In this document: piece by piece, positions 1 to 7,524 of the stretch | How positions within the stretch are numbered: position 1 is the stretch's first letter | How the letters are laid out: the number at the start of each line of letters is the position of its first letter | DNA from: CAZCDS01 sp964497585 | GTDB lineage: Bacteria; Desulfobacterota; Desulfomonilia; Desulfomonilales; Desulfomonilaceae | Reading direction: 5' to 3' | Assembly: GCA_964497585.1 (NCBI GenBank) | Contig: CAZCDS010000021.1 | Span: forward strand, 1 to 64,000 | DNA: 64,000 bases | The notes under the pieces: model-generated | Databases searched by the model: none | Told to the model about the DNA's origin: nothing | The model's input: the letters and a program-made list of their open reading frames with translations, nothing else | Program-made: the position numbers and the translations under genes

Positions 1-126
1 TGAGAAAACGGGAGACATTGGGCGCGCTGTCACCCCCCAACGCTCGACCGCCCCAAAATCCCGGCGGGAGTTCTGATACGGCTTCCATGCGACGCCCGCA
101 CTGCTATGAAATCGCACATTCCTTTT

Positions 127-1080
127 CTAGAGTGACCGGCCCATTCGGTCCAGTGCCTTGCCCAAATCGCTGTTCCAATAGACCAGGAGCGGTCGTCCGA
201 CGAGCAGCTTAGGGTCAAGAAATCCCCAGAACCTGCTGTCATAGCTCTCGTCCCTGTTGTCCCCGAGCACAAAGAAATGCGCCTGTGGCACGGTGACGGG
301 CCCCATGTTGTCCCGTGGACTGAGCTCGCGTGGATGAACCGCACGGTCGACGTGCTGCACATAGGGCTCGTTTTGTTCCTTTCCGTTGACGATTAGCCTC
401 TTGTCCCGGATCTCGACCGTGTCTCCGCCGATAGCGACAACTCTCTTGAGTACGTCCTTGGACCGGTCACGGGGCAGACGAAAAATGATCAGTTCACCTC
501 TCTTCGGGGTTCGGGTCCGATAGAACCGAAGGTTGGCCAGTATGTGGTCACCTCGCTGTACAGTCGGTTCCATCGATGAGGCGGGGATTCGGTAGGTCCG
601 AACACCGAGCATATCCCTGAAAAAGGGCACCCACACACCGGGGTCTACAACAAAGAGCGACAGAATGACGACAGCCCCGTACACGTACCATTTGTCGTAG
701 GGACTTCTCCTGGTTCGTTTGATTCTGCGTGCCGTGAGGATGGTGTCTCCCGCAATGAACAGGGGCAGCGCGACCGTCACAATCACGGCCGTGAGAAAGC
801 CGGAGAACGTGAAGATCAGTCCGGTAATCGTGGCGAGAAAGAAGGGAAGGAGTCGTGCAAAATAGAGAATAATCCCTTTCCCTACTTGCCGATTATAGGC
901 TTGCCCCAGACCGGGCACGAGTAGAGACAGAACGCCTGCTACGATCGGGCTTTTTCTCTGCGTATCACGGTCGGTGTCGGCCTTTTCCAAAGGGCCCTGA
1001 GATGCGACCGAGAAATCATGTCCGCAATCGCAGGTCATCGCGGTTTCCGGGTTCTCGCGACCACAGTCCGGGCACTTCAT
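127..1080 (-). CDS. lepB: Signal peptidase I with N-terminal zinc ribbon
   Basis: Membrane serine peptidase that removes signal peptides from exported proteins. The S26 catalytic motifs are visible: the nucleophile Ser in PASSMEPTV (about residue 168), the general-base Lys in DVLKRVVAIGGD (about 211), and the late box GDNRDESYDSRFWG. Before the catalytic domain there are several hydrophobic segments (about residues 45-150), more than the one or two usual for LepB, and at the very N-terminus a four-cysteine zinc ribbon (CPDCG...CDCG, residues 3-19). The ATG at 1080 starts exactly at this ribbon, which supports the start. 317 residues. The zinc ribbon is unusual for LepB and may recruit or sense something in the cytoplasm; that is inference. 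No operon partner is seen. Confidence 0.92.
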   Translation of the reverse strand: MKCPDCGRENPETAMTCDCGHDFSVASQGPLEKADTDRDTQRKSPIVAGVLSLLVPGLGQAYNRQVGKGIILYFARLLPFFLATITGLIFTFSGFLTAVIVTVALPLFIAGDTILTARRIKRTRRSPYDKWYVYGAVVILSLFVVDPGVWVPFFRDMLGVRTYRIPASSMEPTVQRGDHILANLRFYRTRTPKRGELIIFRLPRDRSKDVLKRVVAIGGDTVEIRDKRLIVNGKEQNEPYVQHVDRAVHPRELSPRDNMGPVTVPQAHFFVLGDNRDESYDSRFWGFLDPKLLVGRPLLVYWNSDLGKALDRMGRSL

Positions 1081-1150
1081 GAGGCCTCCCCAGGGCGAGT
1101 CTCAGTGACGCAATCTGAAGTCTGTGAAATCTGGAGAGAACATACGTGAA

Positions 1151-1187
1151 TTCCGGGTCCGGTGCAAATCGGATATGGTGTACCCGG
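1151..1187. repeat. Diverged direct repeat, copy 1
   Basis: About 37 bases that recur imperfectly at 2290-2326. Shared blocks are a TTCC-GGGTC start, GGTGCAAAT in the middle and a -CCGG end. The two copies flank the amidohydrolase gene in the same orientation. The end of this copy (TATGGTGTACCCGG) also matches 3830-3843. Probably remnants of a small mobile or REP-like element. Confidence 0.5.
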
Positions 1188-1359
1188 TATTGCTGTATTC
1201 TGCGGGCCATAGACACGCTTTCTTGTTGCAACTGTTGCTGGTCTGAGTTAGTCTACTGCAGCAAGCATCAAGACTGTAAACGGCGCTACAAATGAGTCGG
1301 AAGCGACGAGGCAAAGGATCGATGCCGTCGTTGCTCTTGGTAACGATAAGGGTATTAAC

Positions 1360-2202
1360 ATGCGAATCGACGCCCATCAGCACTTTATGGTGTACAATGC
1401 GGAAGAGTATGTCTGGGTTACCGACGAGCTGAGCGAGCTTAAAGGAACTTTCCTTCCAGCGGATTCTGTGCCGCTCCTGGAATCGATAAACTTTGACGGA
1501 TGCATCGCTGTTCAGGCTCGTAATATGGTCAAGGAAAACGATTGGCTTCTCCGGCTGGCACAAACCAGTCCCGTTATCAAGGGCGTTGTAGGCTGGGTGG
1601 ACCTCACATCGCCGGACGTTGCCACGCAACTGGAACGGTACGCCCGTTATCCTAAGATGCGAGGCGTCAGGCACGCCCTCACCGACGAACCGGACGACAG
1701 GTTCATGCTGCGCGACGATTTCAGAAGAGGCATTGGTAAGCTCCGGCAGTTTGACCTGACCTATGATTTGCTGATCTTCCCGAAACACATACCATACACC
1801 ATAAAGCTGGTTCAAGAGAATCCGGACCAGAAGTTCGTGCTGGATCATATCGGCAACCCGAACATACGAGACGGGGTTATATCACCCTGGGACTTGGGCA
1901 TCGCGGAACTGGGGAAGTTTGATAATGTATTCTGTAAGCTGTCGGGAATGGCCTTTGTTGCCGAATGGCACAAATGGAAGCCAGAGGATTTCGCACCTTA
2001 TCTGGACGTGGTCTTCAACGCATTCGGCCCGGACAGGCTGATGGTCGGTTCCAACTGGCCTGTCTGCACCGTCAGCGGAGATTACGAGTCTGTGATGAGC
2101 ATCGTGCTAACCTATCTGAGCCGGTTTTCATCAGAAACACGGGAAAAGATTCTGGGGGAAAACTGTCGCCGATTCTACGCCATCGTGGATGATTCCGGCT
2201 AA
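1360..2202 (+). CDS. Amidohydrolase-2 family hydrolase (sugar-lactonase-like)
   Basis: TIM-barrel metal-dependent hydrolase, probably cytoplasmic, of the amidohydrolase_2 group that includes fuconolactonase and related lactonases. Visible motifs: the metal-binding HxH in DAHQHF (residues 4-9), a second histidine in LDHIGNP (about 168), and the C-terminal box RLMVGSNWPVC (about 230). In most lactonase-type members the last box reads GSDWPV with an Asp acting at the metal; here it is Asn, a change that could alter or abolish the usual activity. Length 280 is normal for the family. The ATG follows an AAGGG at a fair distance. The gene is alone on the plus strand among minus-strand neighbours and sits between two diverged direct repeats, so it may be acquired. 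Substrate unknown. Confidence 0.85.
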   Translation: MRIDAHQHFMVYNAEEYVWVTDELSELKGTFLPADSVPLLESINFDGCIAVQARNMVKENDWLLRLAQTSPVIKGVVGWVDLTSPDVATQLERYARYPKMRGVRHALTDEPDDRFMLRDDFRRGIGKLRQFDLTYDLLIFPKHIPYTIKLVQENPDQKFVLDHIGNPNIRDGVISPWDLGIAELGKFDNVFCKLSGMAFVAEWHKWKPEDFAPYLDVVFNAFGPDRLMVGSNWPVCTVSGDYESVMSIVLTYLSRFSSETREKILGENCRRFYAIVDDSG

Positions 2203-2506
2203 GCTGATATTCTTTCCAACAGTACTTAAACTGCCTGCGCTGCTCAGTCAACTGCTCTGAATACGGGAATCCGCATACACCCTACTCAGTTCCCGGGTCA
2301 GGTGCAAATTGGGAATCGTATCACCGGTTCACGATTTGCCTCGCATCGGAAGTGACGACCGACCAGCGCCGCAATGTGGCGCACACTGAATAGTCTCACC
2401 GTGGCAACACCGTCCATGGTTTGCCCCTTTGGGGCAAATGTGCGGCGTTAGGGAGCTACCGGCTTTCAGTGATCTTGCCACACGGCGGCTCTGCTTGATC
2501 TCGTTG
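2203..2506. other. Intergenic region with repeat
   Basis: Between two convergent genes. It holds the second copy of the direct repeat at 2290-2326. I see no gene, RNA or clear terminator in the rest. Confidence 0.6.
2290..2326. repeat. Diverged direct repeat, copy 2
   Basis: Partner of 1151-1187 (TCCCGGGTCAGGTGCAAAT... core). It lies just downstream of the amidohydrolase gene. Confidence 0.5.
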
Positions 2507-3322
2507 CTAGTCGTGTTGCCTCTTTTCTCCCAAGGCCTTGAAGAACGTGTAGCAGAAGACGCCGTCTGCCTCGGCCGTTCTGTAGAGATCCCGAATACCT
2601 GTATCAAAGGCCTCCGGTGAAATGATGCCTGCCTGGAGTGCGGATTCCCGAACGCCCTCGATCATCGCGGTAAATGTCTTCCTCGTGAAGCCGTCGACAA
2701 GACCAGGCCTGCTCGAATCCACGTAGACCATCCGTGGGGAGACGTGAACCGCGGCGAAGCCCGCTTCCACCATGAGCGGGTAGAGTTGCCGCCCGATCAG
2801 CGCGTTGCCGCCAGCCCGCTGCTGCAGCTCGACTTGGCACTGGATTACCCTGCGGGCAGCCTGGCTGTCTGGATGGAAGTAGGCCGAACCGTGGTCCCCT
2901 TCGATGGCTGTGATGGTGCCGCCGGGCCTGAGCAGCTCTCTCAGCGTCGCCAGGGCGACTGCCGGGCGTGAGAGGTGCTCTAGGACGAAACAGACGAAAA
3001 CGTGGTCGAAGGATTCCGGGCCGAAGGGCAAATCGAAAATGTCCGCCTGCCGGAACTCCACATTGGTGAGGCCTGCCGCTTCTATCCGCCGCTTGGCTTC
3101 CGCGACCGAGCCCGGAGATATATCGACGGACGTGATTCGCGCACCCGGACTCTTTCGAGCAAGTGTAATCGTCTGAGCGCCAACCCCGCATCCCGCTTCG
3201 AGAACCATGCTCCCGGCCGGGTACCGCGTGTCCCAATGCAGAAGGTCGGCGAGCGTTCCCGCTTGATCCTGCAGTCGCACATTCTCCCGGGGGTCATAGC
3301 CGTGCACGTATGCGTCGTTCAT
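2507..3322 (-). CDS. Class I SAM-dependent methyltransferase
   Basis: Rossmann-fold methyltransferase of the UbiE/Methyltransf_11-25 type, cytoplasmic. Motif I is VLEAGCGVGAQT (about residues 41-52), followed by the acidic end of strand beta-2 (SVDIS), the adenine-pocket region QADIFDLPF and the post-I motif FDHVFVCFVLEHL. A conserved RELLRPGGTI helix follows. Length 271. The C-terminal third (about residues 170-271) has no motif I recognise and probably sets the substrate. Start at ATG 3322. It stands alone, flanked downstream by the convergent amidohydrolase and upstream by a repeat-rich gap, so context does not suggest the substrate. Confidence 0.85.
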   Translation of the reverse strand: MNDAYVHGYDPRENVRLQDQAGTLADLLHWDTRYPAGSMVLEAGCGVGAQTITLARKSPGARITSVDISPGSVAEAKRRIEAAGLTNVEFRQADIFDLPFGPESFDHVFVCFVLEHLSRPAVALATLRELLRPGGTITAIEGDHGSAYFHPDSQAARRVIQCQVELQQRAGGNALIGRQLYPLMVEAGFAAVHVSPRMVYVDSSRPGLVDGFTRKTFTAMIEGVRESALQAGIISPEAFDTGIRDLYRTAEADGVFCYTFFKALGEKRQHD

Positions 3323-3690
3323 GGTGCTGCTTTCGTTGTGCGCCTAAGCTGGGTGAAACCTGTGGACACTATACTCAATTCTCCTGTCAGTCTCAAGTTG
3401 GAGTGGCGTCGGGGGAATCCCATCTGCACGGATCGGTTATGAGCGGAATACCTAGTCCGCATCGCTCATCGAAACTCCCCGTATCCCCGGAATTCCTGCG
3501 GCAAGATAAGTGTGGCGTACATGGAATCGCCCAATGGAAGTATCGAGCCGGCGGCACCCCGAGGGGAAACACCGTGCATAGCCACAGGTTTCACAGACTG
3601 TTGCAAAACCCACGATAGGGCTGCAACCATACCACCCTCCCGTCGTCGTCACGGCCCTGTGGGAGAATGTGCGAACCGTGCTTGAGAAAA

Positions 3691-3722
3691 GCCACTGACC
3701 ACGCGCCGGCGTGGTCAGTGGC
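3691..3722. repeat. Perfect 14-bp inverted repeat (hairpin)
   Basis: Arms GCCACTGACCACGC (3691-3704) and its exact complement (3709-3722) with a four-base loop. A second inverted pair, GTGGCACCCC (3718-3727) and GGGGTGCCAC (3752-3761), overlaps it. This arrangement is typical of REP-like elements; there is no T-tract that would make it a simple terminator. Confidence 0.75.
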
Positions 3723-3847
3723 ACCCCCAGGCCTCTGCCAGGTTTGGAGGTGGGGTGCCACGGTCCTGGACGAAGGCCAGGTCCGTGTCCCGATCCCGTG
3801 ATCTTGAAGGCTGGCTCACGGCAATTAAGTATGGTGTACCCGGAATT

Positions 3848-3880
3848 ACGGAATTCCGTACGGAATTCCGTAGAATTCCG
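3848..3880. repeat. Tandem 12-bp palindromes
   Basis: ACGGAATTCCGT occurs at 3848-3859 and again at 3860-3871, followed by a partial third copy (AGAATTCCG, 3872-3880). Each unit is its own reverse complement. Confidence 0.8.
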
Positions 3881-4105
3881 AGTATCATTTCTCGCGAATG
3901 TCCGGGTTGGCCAGAGGAGAACCTGATGAGCTGTGACTTCCCAGGGGAAGACGTGGCCTGACCGCGCCTCAGCGGGACTATTCATAGTTTGCCCCTTCGA
4001 AGCAATTGCGCTCCCTTCCAGGGTTGAGGTAATAGGGAATTGCGGAGTTGGAAATAGGTATTATGTCCCCAGAATTCGCCCGGAATTTGCACGTGCCCCT
4101 AATTC

Positions 4106-5227
4106 CTAGAACGGGATGTCATCTTCGTCTTCAGGTACTGCATACCGCGTAATTGAATCGAGCCTCGTATGAAGATTCGCCATCACTATGCGCTGCTTTT
4201 CACGCGTACAGGACTTCAAGAGACGCCGGAAATTTTTCACGGCAGATACGCTGAATCCGCTGCGTCGATAGTAGTAACTACCATTGAGAAAACATCTAAG
4301 GATTAGCGCCGCGTTGGGGACGGTCATCTCCAACATTACCTTGCGGTATGCGTCTTCAAGGTCAGCCATTATCCGGTCAAGGTCATCAACGTATTTTGTG
4401 CCATTTTCGATCTGTGTCACATGATCTTCCATGAGAATCGCAAAATCCCGGTACCACTCTAACTCCTCCTCGGTGAATTCAGTTTCCTCGAAGCGATCGC
4501 TTTCAATTTCTTTTTGTATGTCAAAAAAACTGGGCGTGCGCGAGGCCGGCGTTCGATGGCACATTCCTCGGAGGATGCCGTCATACTTGAAGTGGTCTAT
4601 GCCATGTTCCAGGATGATCTTTTCGAACAGCTTGCCGACGAAGTAAACTTCGGTCCTGAAGTCGTAGAAGGAATTTTCGAATTCCACCGGCGGCTCGCAC
4701 CACCAGTTGAGGCTGATGCTTTTGTCGAAATCCGGGGGTTGCTGTATTTGCTTCCCGAAACCTAGGTCAATGATTTTCACAGTCCCGTCATCGCGAACCA
4801 TAATGTTCTGTGGACGAATATCTCTGTGAAGGATGCGGTTCACTTCCATGTGGCGGAAACCGTCTATGGTTTGCCGGAATACTTCGTTCGTCCTTTCCGG
4901 AACCCTCTGGAGGTACTCTTCGACGTCCTGTCCCTCCACGTACTCCATTAGGATGTAACCCGTAAGCTGATCCGGATAAAGGTAATAGTTGAATACCCGC
5001 ACCACATGTTGGTGGTAAAGCAGGTGCAGGAGCTTGATCTCACGAACGAAATTGTCGAACAGTTCTTCTCGATGTTCGTCGTAAAGCGGCGCGTACTTCT
5101 TGCAGACAAAGTGCTCGTCGATAGTGTCATCACGAAGTAGGACTGTCTTACCACAAGCGCCGTGCCCCAATTCTTTCACTAGGACGTAGTCGCGCTTTCG
5201 AACAAACTCAATCAGCTTTTCGCTCAT
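4106..5227 (-). CDS. Eukaryotic-like Ser/Thr protein kinase
   Basis: Cytoplasmic protein kinase of the Hanks type. Visible in order: a glycine-rich loop GHGACGKT (about residues 22-29), the ATP-anchoring Lys in VCKKY (about 49), the catalytic loop HRDIRPQN (about 135-142) and a metal-binding DLG in place of DFG (about 155). The kinase domain covers about residues 15-250; the last 120 residues (about 255-373) are helical with no motif I know. No membrane segment or PASTA repeat is present, so it is not the usual membrane-bound PknB type. Base composition is visibly more AT-rich than its neighbours, and with the repeat-rich gap downstream this hints at horizontal transfer. No phosphatase or obvious target adjoins it. 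Confidence 0.85.
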   Translation of the reverse strand: MSEKLIEFVRKRDYVLVKELGHGACGKTVLLRDDTIDEHFVCKKYAPLYDEHREELFDNFVREIKLLHLLYHQHVVRVFNYYLYPDQLTGYILMEYVEGQDVEEYLQRVPERTNEVFRQTIDGFRHMEVNRILHRDIRPQNIMVRDDGTVKIIDLGFGKQIQQPPDFDKSISLNWWCEPPVEFENSFYDFRTEVYFVGKLFEKIILEHGIDHFKYDGILRGMCHRTPASRTPSFFDIQKEIESDRFEETEFTEEELEWYRDFAILMEDHVTQIENGTKYVDDLDRIMADLEDAYRKVMLEMTVPNAALILRCFLNGSYYYRRSGFSVSAVKNFRRLLKSCTREKQRIVMANLHTRLDSITRYAVPEDEDDIPF

Positions 5228-5338
5228 CCGTGGCCGTCCTAAGTGAGATTCTGGCTACACCACACTCCCTCGGGTGACCTGGTAAGAGGCCCTATCCAGG
5301 ATTGCGAGAGGCATGACAGACCGGGAGCCACCTGATCG

Positions 5339-6721
5339 CTAGTCCCCGTATACCACCTTGTCGAGGATCTTCGCAAGCTCCGCCTCAGGGAGCACGTTGT
5401 TTTCCAGCGCGACCTCACGCACGGTCTTGCCCTTGGCAAAGGCTTCCTTGGCGATGGCTGCGGACTTGTCGTATCCGATGACGGGGACGAGCGGGGTACA
5501 CATGGCGAGGCTCTGTTCGATGTACGACACGCATTTGTCTCTATTCGCGGTGATTCCGTCGACGCACTTCTCGGTGAGCCGTGCCGCGGCTGAGGTGAGC
5601 AGGTCTATGGATTGCAGGAGGTTGTAGGCAATGAGCGGCAGCATGAGGTTCAGCTCAAAGTACCCGCCCTGTCCGCCGAAGGTTATGGTCGCGTCATTCC
5701 CGATGACCTGCGCGGACGCCTGAATGACCGCTTCCGGGATGACCGGATTGACCTTGCCCGGCATGATGGAGGAGCCGGGTTGCAGTGAAGGGATCGTGAT
5801 CTCTCCGAAGCCGCATCTCGGGCCGGATGCAAGCCATCGGATGTCATTGGCGATCTTCACGAGGCTGACCGCGACGGTCTTGAGGGCTCCGCTTGCTTCC
5901 ACAGCGCCGTCCTGGGCCGCCTGCGCCTCGAAATGGTTGGCAGCCTCCCGGAAGGGACACGCGGTCTCCTCAGCGACGCCCGCGACAACCTTTGCAGCGA
6001 ATTCCGGATGAGCATTCAAACCGGTGCCCACCGCGGTGCCGCCGAGAGCCAATTCAGCGAGCCTGCTCTCCGTGCTCCGGAGCCGTTCGACTCCCAGCTT
6101 CACCTGGCGCGCGTAACCGCTGAACTCCTGACCCAGGGTCAGGGGGACCGCATCCTGGAGGTGGGTCCGTCCGATCTTGCGCACGTCCGCGAATTCGGTC
6201 GCTTTGCCGGCCAGGCTCTGTTGGAGCTTCTCCAGCGCGGGAATCAACTGCTCCCTGATGGTAACGAGAGCTGCCACATGAATCGCGGTGGGGATCACAT
6301 CGTTCGACGATTGTCCCTTGTTCACGTGGTCATTGGGGTGGATCGGAGATTTCGTGTGTTTGTCCCCGGTCACGATTTCATTGGCCCGGGTTGCGATCAC
6401 TTCATTGGTATTCATGTTGGTGGAAGTGCCCGAGCCGGTCTGAAAGACGTCCACCACGAATTGATCGTCGAGCTTGCCGTCGATGACCTCCTGGGCCGCC
6501 GTCATGATAGGATCGGCAAGATCCTTGTCGAGCAGCCCGAGTCCCAGATTCACCGCGGCCGCGTGCTTCTTGATCATCCCCAGGGCTCGGATGAAGGATG
6601 GGGGCAGCCTCAGCCCGCTCAGGGAGAAGTTCTCCACGGCCCGCTGGGTCTGAGCCCCGTAATATGCGTCCTCAGGAACGAGGACCGTGCCCATGGTGTC
6701 GGCTTCTTCTCGATAGCTCAT
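5339..6721 (-). CDS. fumC: Fumarate hydratase class II
   Basis: Cytoplasmic enzyme of the TCA cycle that interconverts fumarate and malate, oxygen-stable, no iron-sulfur cluster. The family signature GSSIMPGKVNP is present (about residue 318), as are the conserved boxes TGSGTSTNMN (about 95-104) and GRTHLQDA. Starting at the ATG at 6721 gives 460 residues, the normal length; the frame is open further upstream but the extra residues are the end of korB read in another frame. The start overlaps the korB stop as ATGA, with a GGGAG ribosome site inside korB, so the two are translationally coupled. Being last in the Kor operon, it ties the enzyme to 2-oxoacid/ferredoxin metabolism. Confidence 0.96.
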   Translation of the reverse strand: MSYREEADTMGTVLVPEDAYYGAQTQRAVENFSLSGLRLPPSFIRALGMIKKHAAAVNLGLGLLDKDLADPIMTAAQEVIDGKLDDQFVVDVFQTGSGTSTNMNTNEVIATRANEIVTGDKHTKSPIHPNDHVNKGQSSNDVIPTAIHVAALVTIREQLIPALEKLQQSLAGKATEFADVRKIGRTHLQDAVPLTLGQEFSGYARQVKLGVERLRSTESRLAELALGGTAVGTGLNAHPEFAAKVVAGVAEETACPFREAANHFEAQAAQDGAVEASGALKTVAVSLVKIANDIRWLASGPRCGFGEITIPSLQPGSSIMPGKVNPVIPEAVIQASAQVIGNDATITFGGQGGYFELNLMLPLIAYNLLQSIDLLTSAAARLTEKCVDGITANRDKCVSYIEQSLAMCTPLVPVIGYDKSAAIAKEAFAKGKTVREVALENNVLPEAELAKILDKVVYGD

Positions 6722-7524
6722 TGACCACTCTCCCGCTTGTAGAGGATTCCTACACTGAAATCGTCTTCGAGCACCCGATCGAATGCCTGCCGGTAGTCGT
6801 ACGGATCGTGATCGTCCGGCAGTGGATGCACCCATTTCTTGAGGTTGTCCCAGGTCTTGAAGGCTTTGTCGAAGGTGACGCAGCTCGTATAGACGTGAAG
6901 GAACGAGAATCCCTTGTGTTTCGTCCCTTCGATCAGGGTGTCCGCGATCATCTTCGGGTCGCCTGCAAAGAGCCTGGCAACGAAGGACGCGCCGTAGCTC
7001 AGCGCGAGCAGTGTTCCGTTGAGCGGTTCATCGGTCGTGCCGTACGGGCTGGCCTTGCTCTTCATCCCCACGGGCGAGCTTGGCGAGGGCTGCCCCTTGG
7101 TGAGCCCGTAGATCGAATTGTCGAAGAGCACGTAGTTGACGTCCACGTCACGCCTCGCGACATGGGGCAGGTGTCCGCCGCCGATGGCAAGGCCGTCTCC
7201 GTCGCCGCCCACCACGTACACGGTAAGGTCGGGATTGGCCATCTTCACTCCCGTTGCAACGGGGAGAGCCCTCCCGTGGGTCGCGTGCAGGCCGTACGTT
7301 TCGGTGAAAAAGGGATACCTGCCCGCACAGCCGATCCCGGAGACGGTAACGACCATGTGGTGCGGAATTCCCAACTGCTGAATGCAGGAATTCAACCCGT
7401 GGTGGATGCCGAAGTACCCGCACCCGGGGCACCAGGTGGGCAATTCCCCGGAGCGCACGCCAAAGACGTTGGAATCACGAATACTCGATACCTTTTGGGC
7501 AAGGACTTTACCGGGTGTTTTCAT
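6718..7524 (-). CDS. korB: 2-oxoacid:ferredoxin oxidoreductase, beta subunit (KorB-like)
   Basis: Thiamine-diphosphate subunit of a 2-oxoacid:ferredoxin oxidoreductase, most like the 2-oxoglutarate enzyme. The N-terminal WCPGCGYFG (about residues 31-39) supplies cluster ligands, and the TPP/Mg site reads GGDGDGLAIGGG (about 105-116) followed by the NSIYGLTKGQ box (about 135). Length 268 fits KorB; POR beta subunits are usually longer. Its ATG (7524) overlaps the korA stop by one base (TGATG), and its stop overlaps the fumC start. The specificity for 2-oxoglutarate rather than another 2-oxoacid is inferred from the gene architecture and the fumarase neighbour. Confidence 0.9.
   Translation of the reverse strand: MKTPGKVLAQKVSSIRDSNVFGVRSGELPTWCPGCGYFGIHHGLNSCIQQLGIPHHMVVTVSGIGCAGRYPFFTETYGLHATHGRALPVATGVKMANPDLTVYVVGGDGDGLAIGGGHLPHVARRDVDVNYVLFDNSIYGLTKGQPSPSSPVGMKSKASPYGTTDEPLNGTLLALSYGASFVARLFAGDPKMIADTLIEGTKHKGFSFLHVYTSCVTFDKAFKTWDNLKKWVHPLPDDHDPYDYRQAFDRVLEDDFSVGILYKRESGQ

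Larger units (their letters stand above)
3323..4105. other. Repeat-rich intergenic region without a gene
   Basis: 783 bases with no convincing gene. A 177-codon minus-strand frame (3452-3985) is made largely of palindromic repeats and I reject it. The region holds two hairpins near 3691-3761 and tandem EcoRI-like palindromes at 3848-3880. The phrase around 3827-3845 (AAGTATGGTGTACCCGGAAT) is reminiscent, from memory, of ends of REP/IS200-like elements. Confidence 0.6.

Noticed and set aside
3452..3985. 177-codon open frame on the minus strand
   Set aside because: Largely made of palindromic repeats, no ribosome site, no family-like composition.
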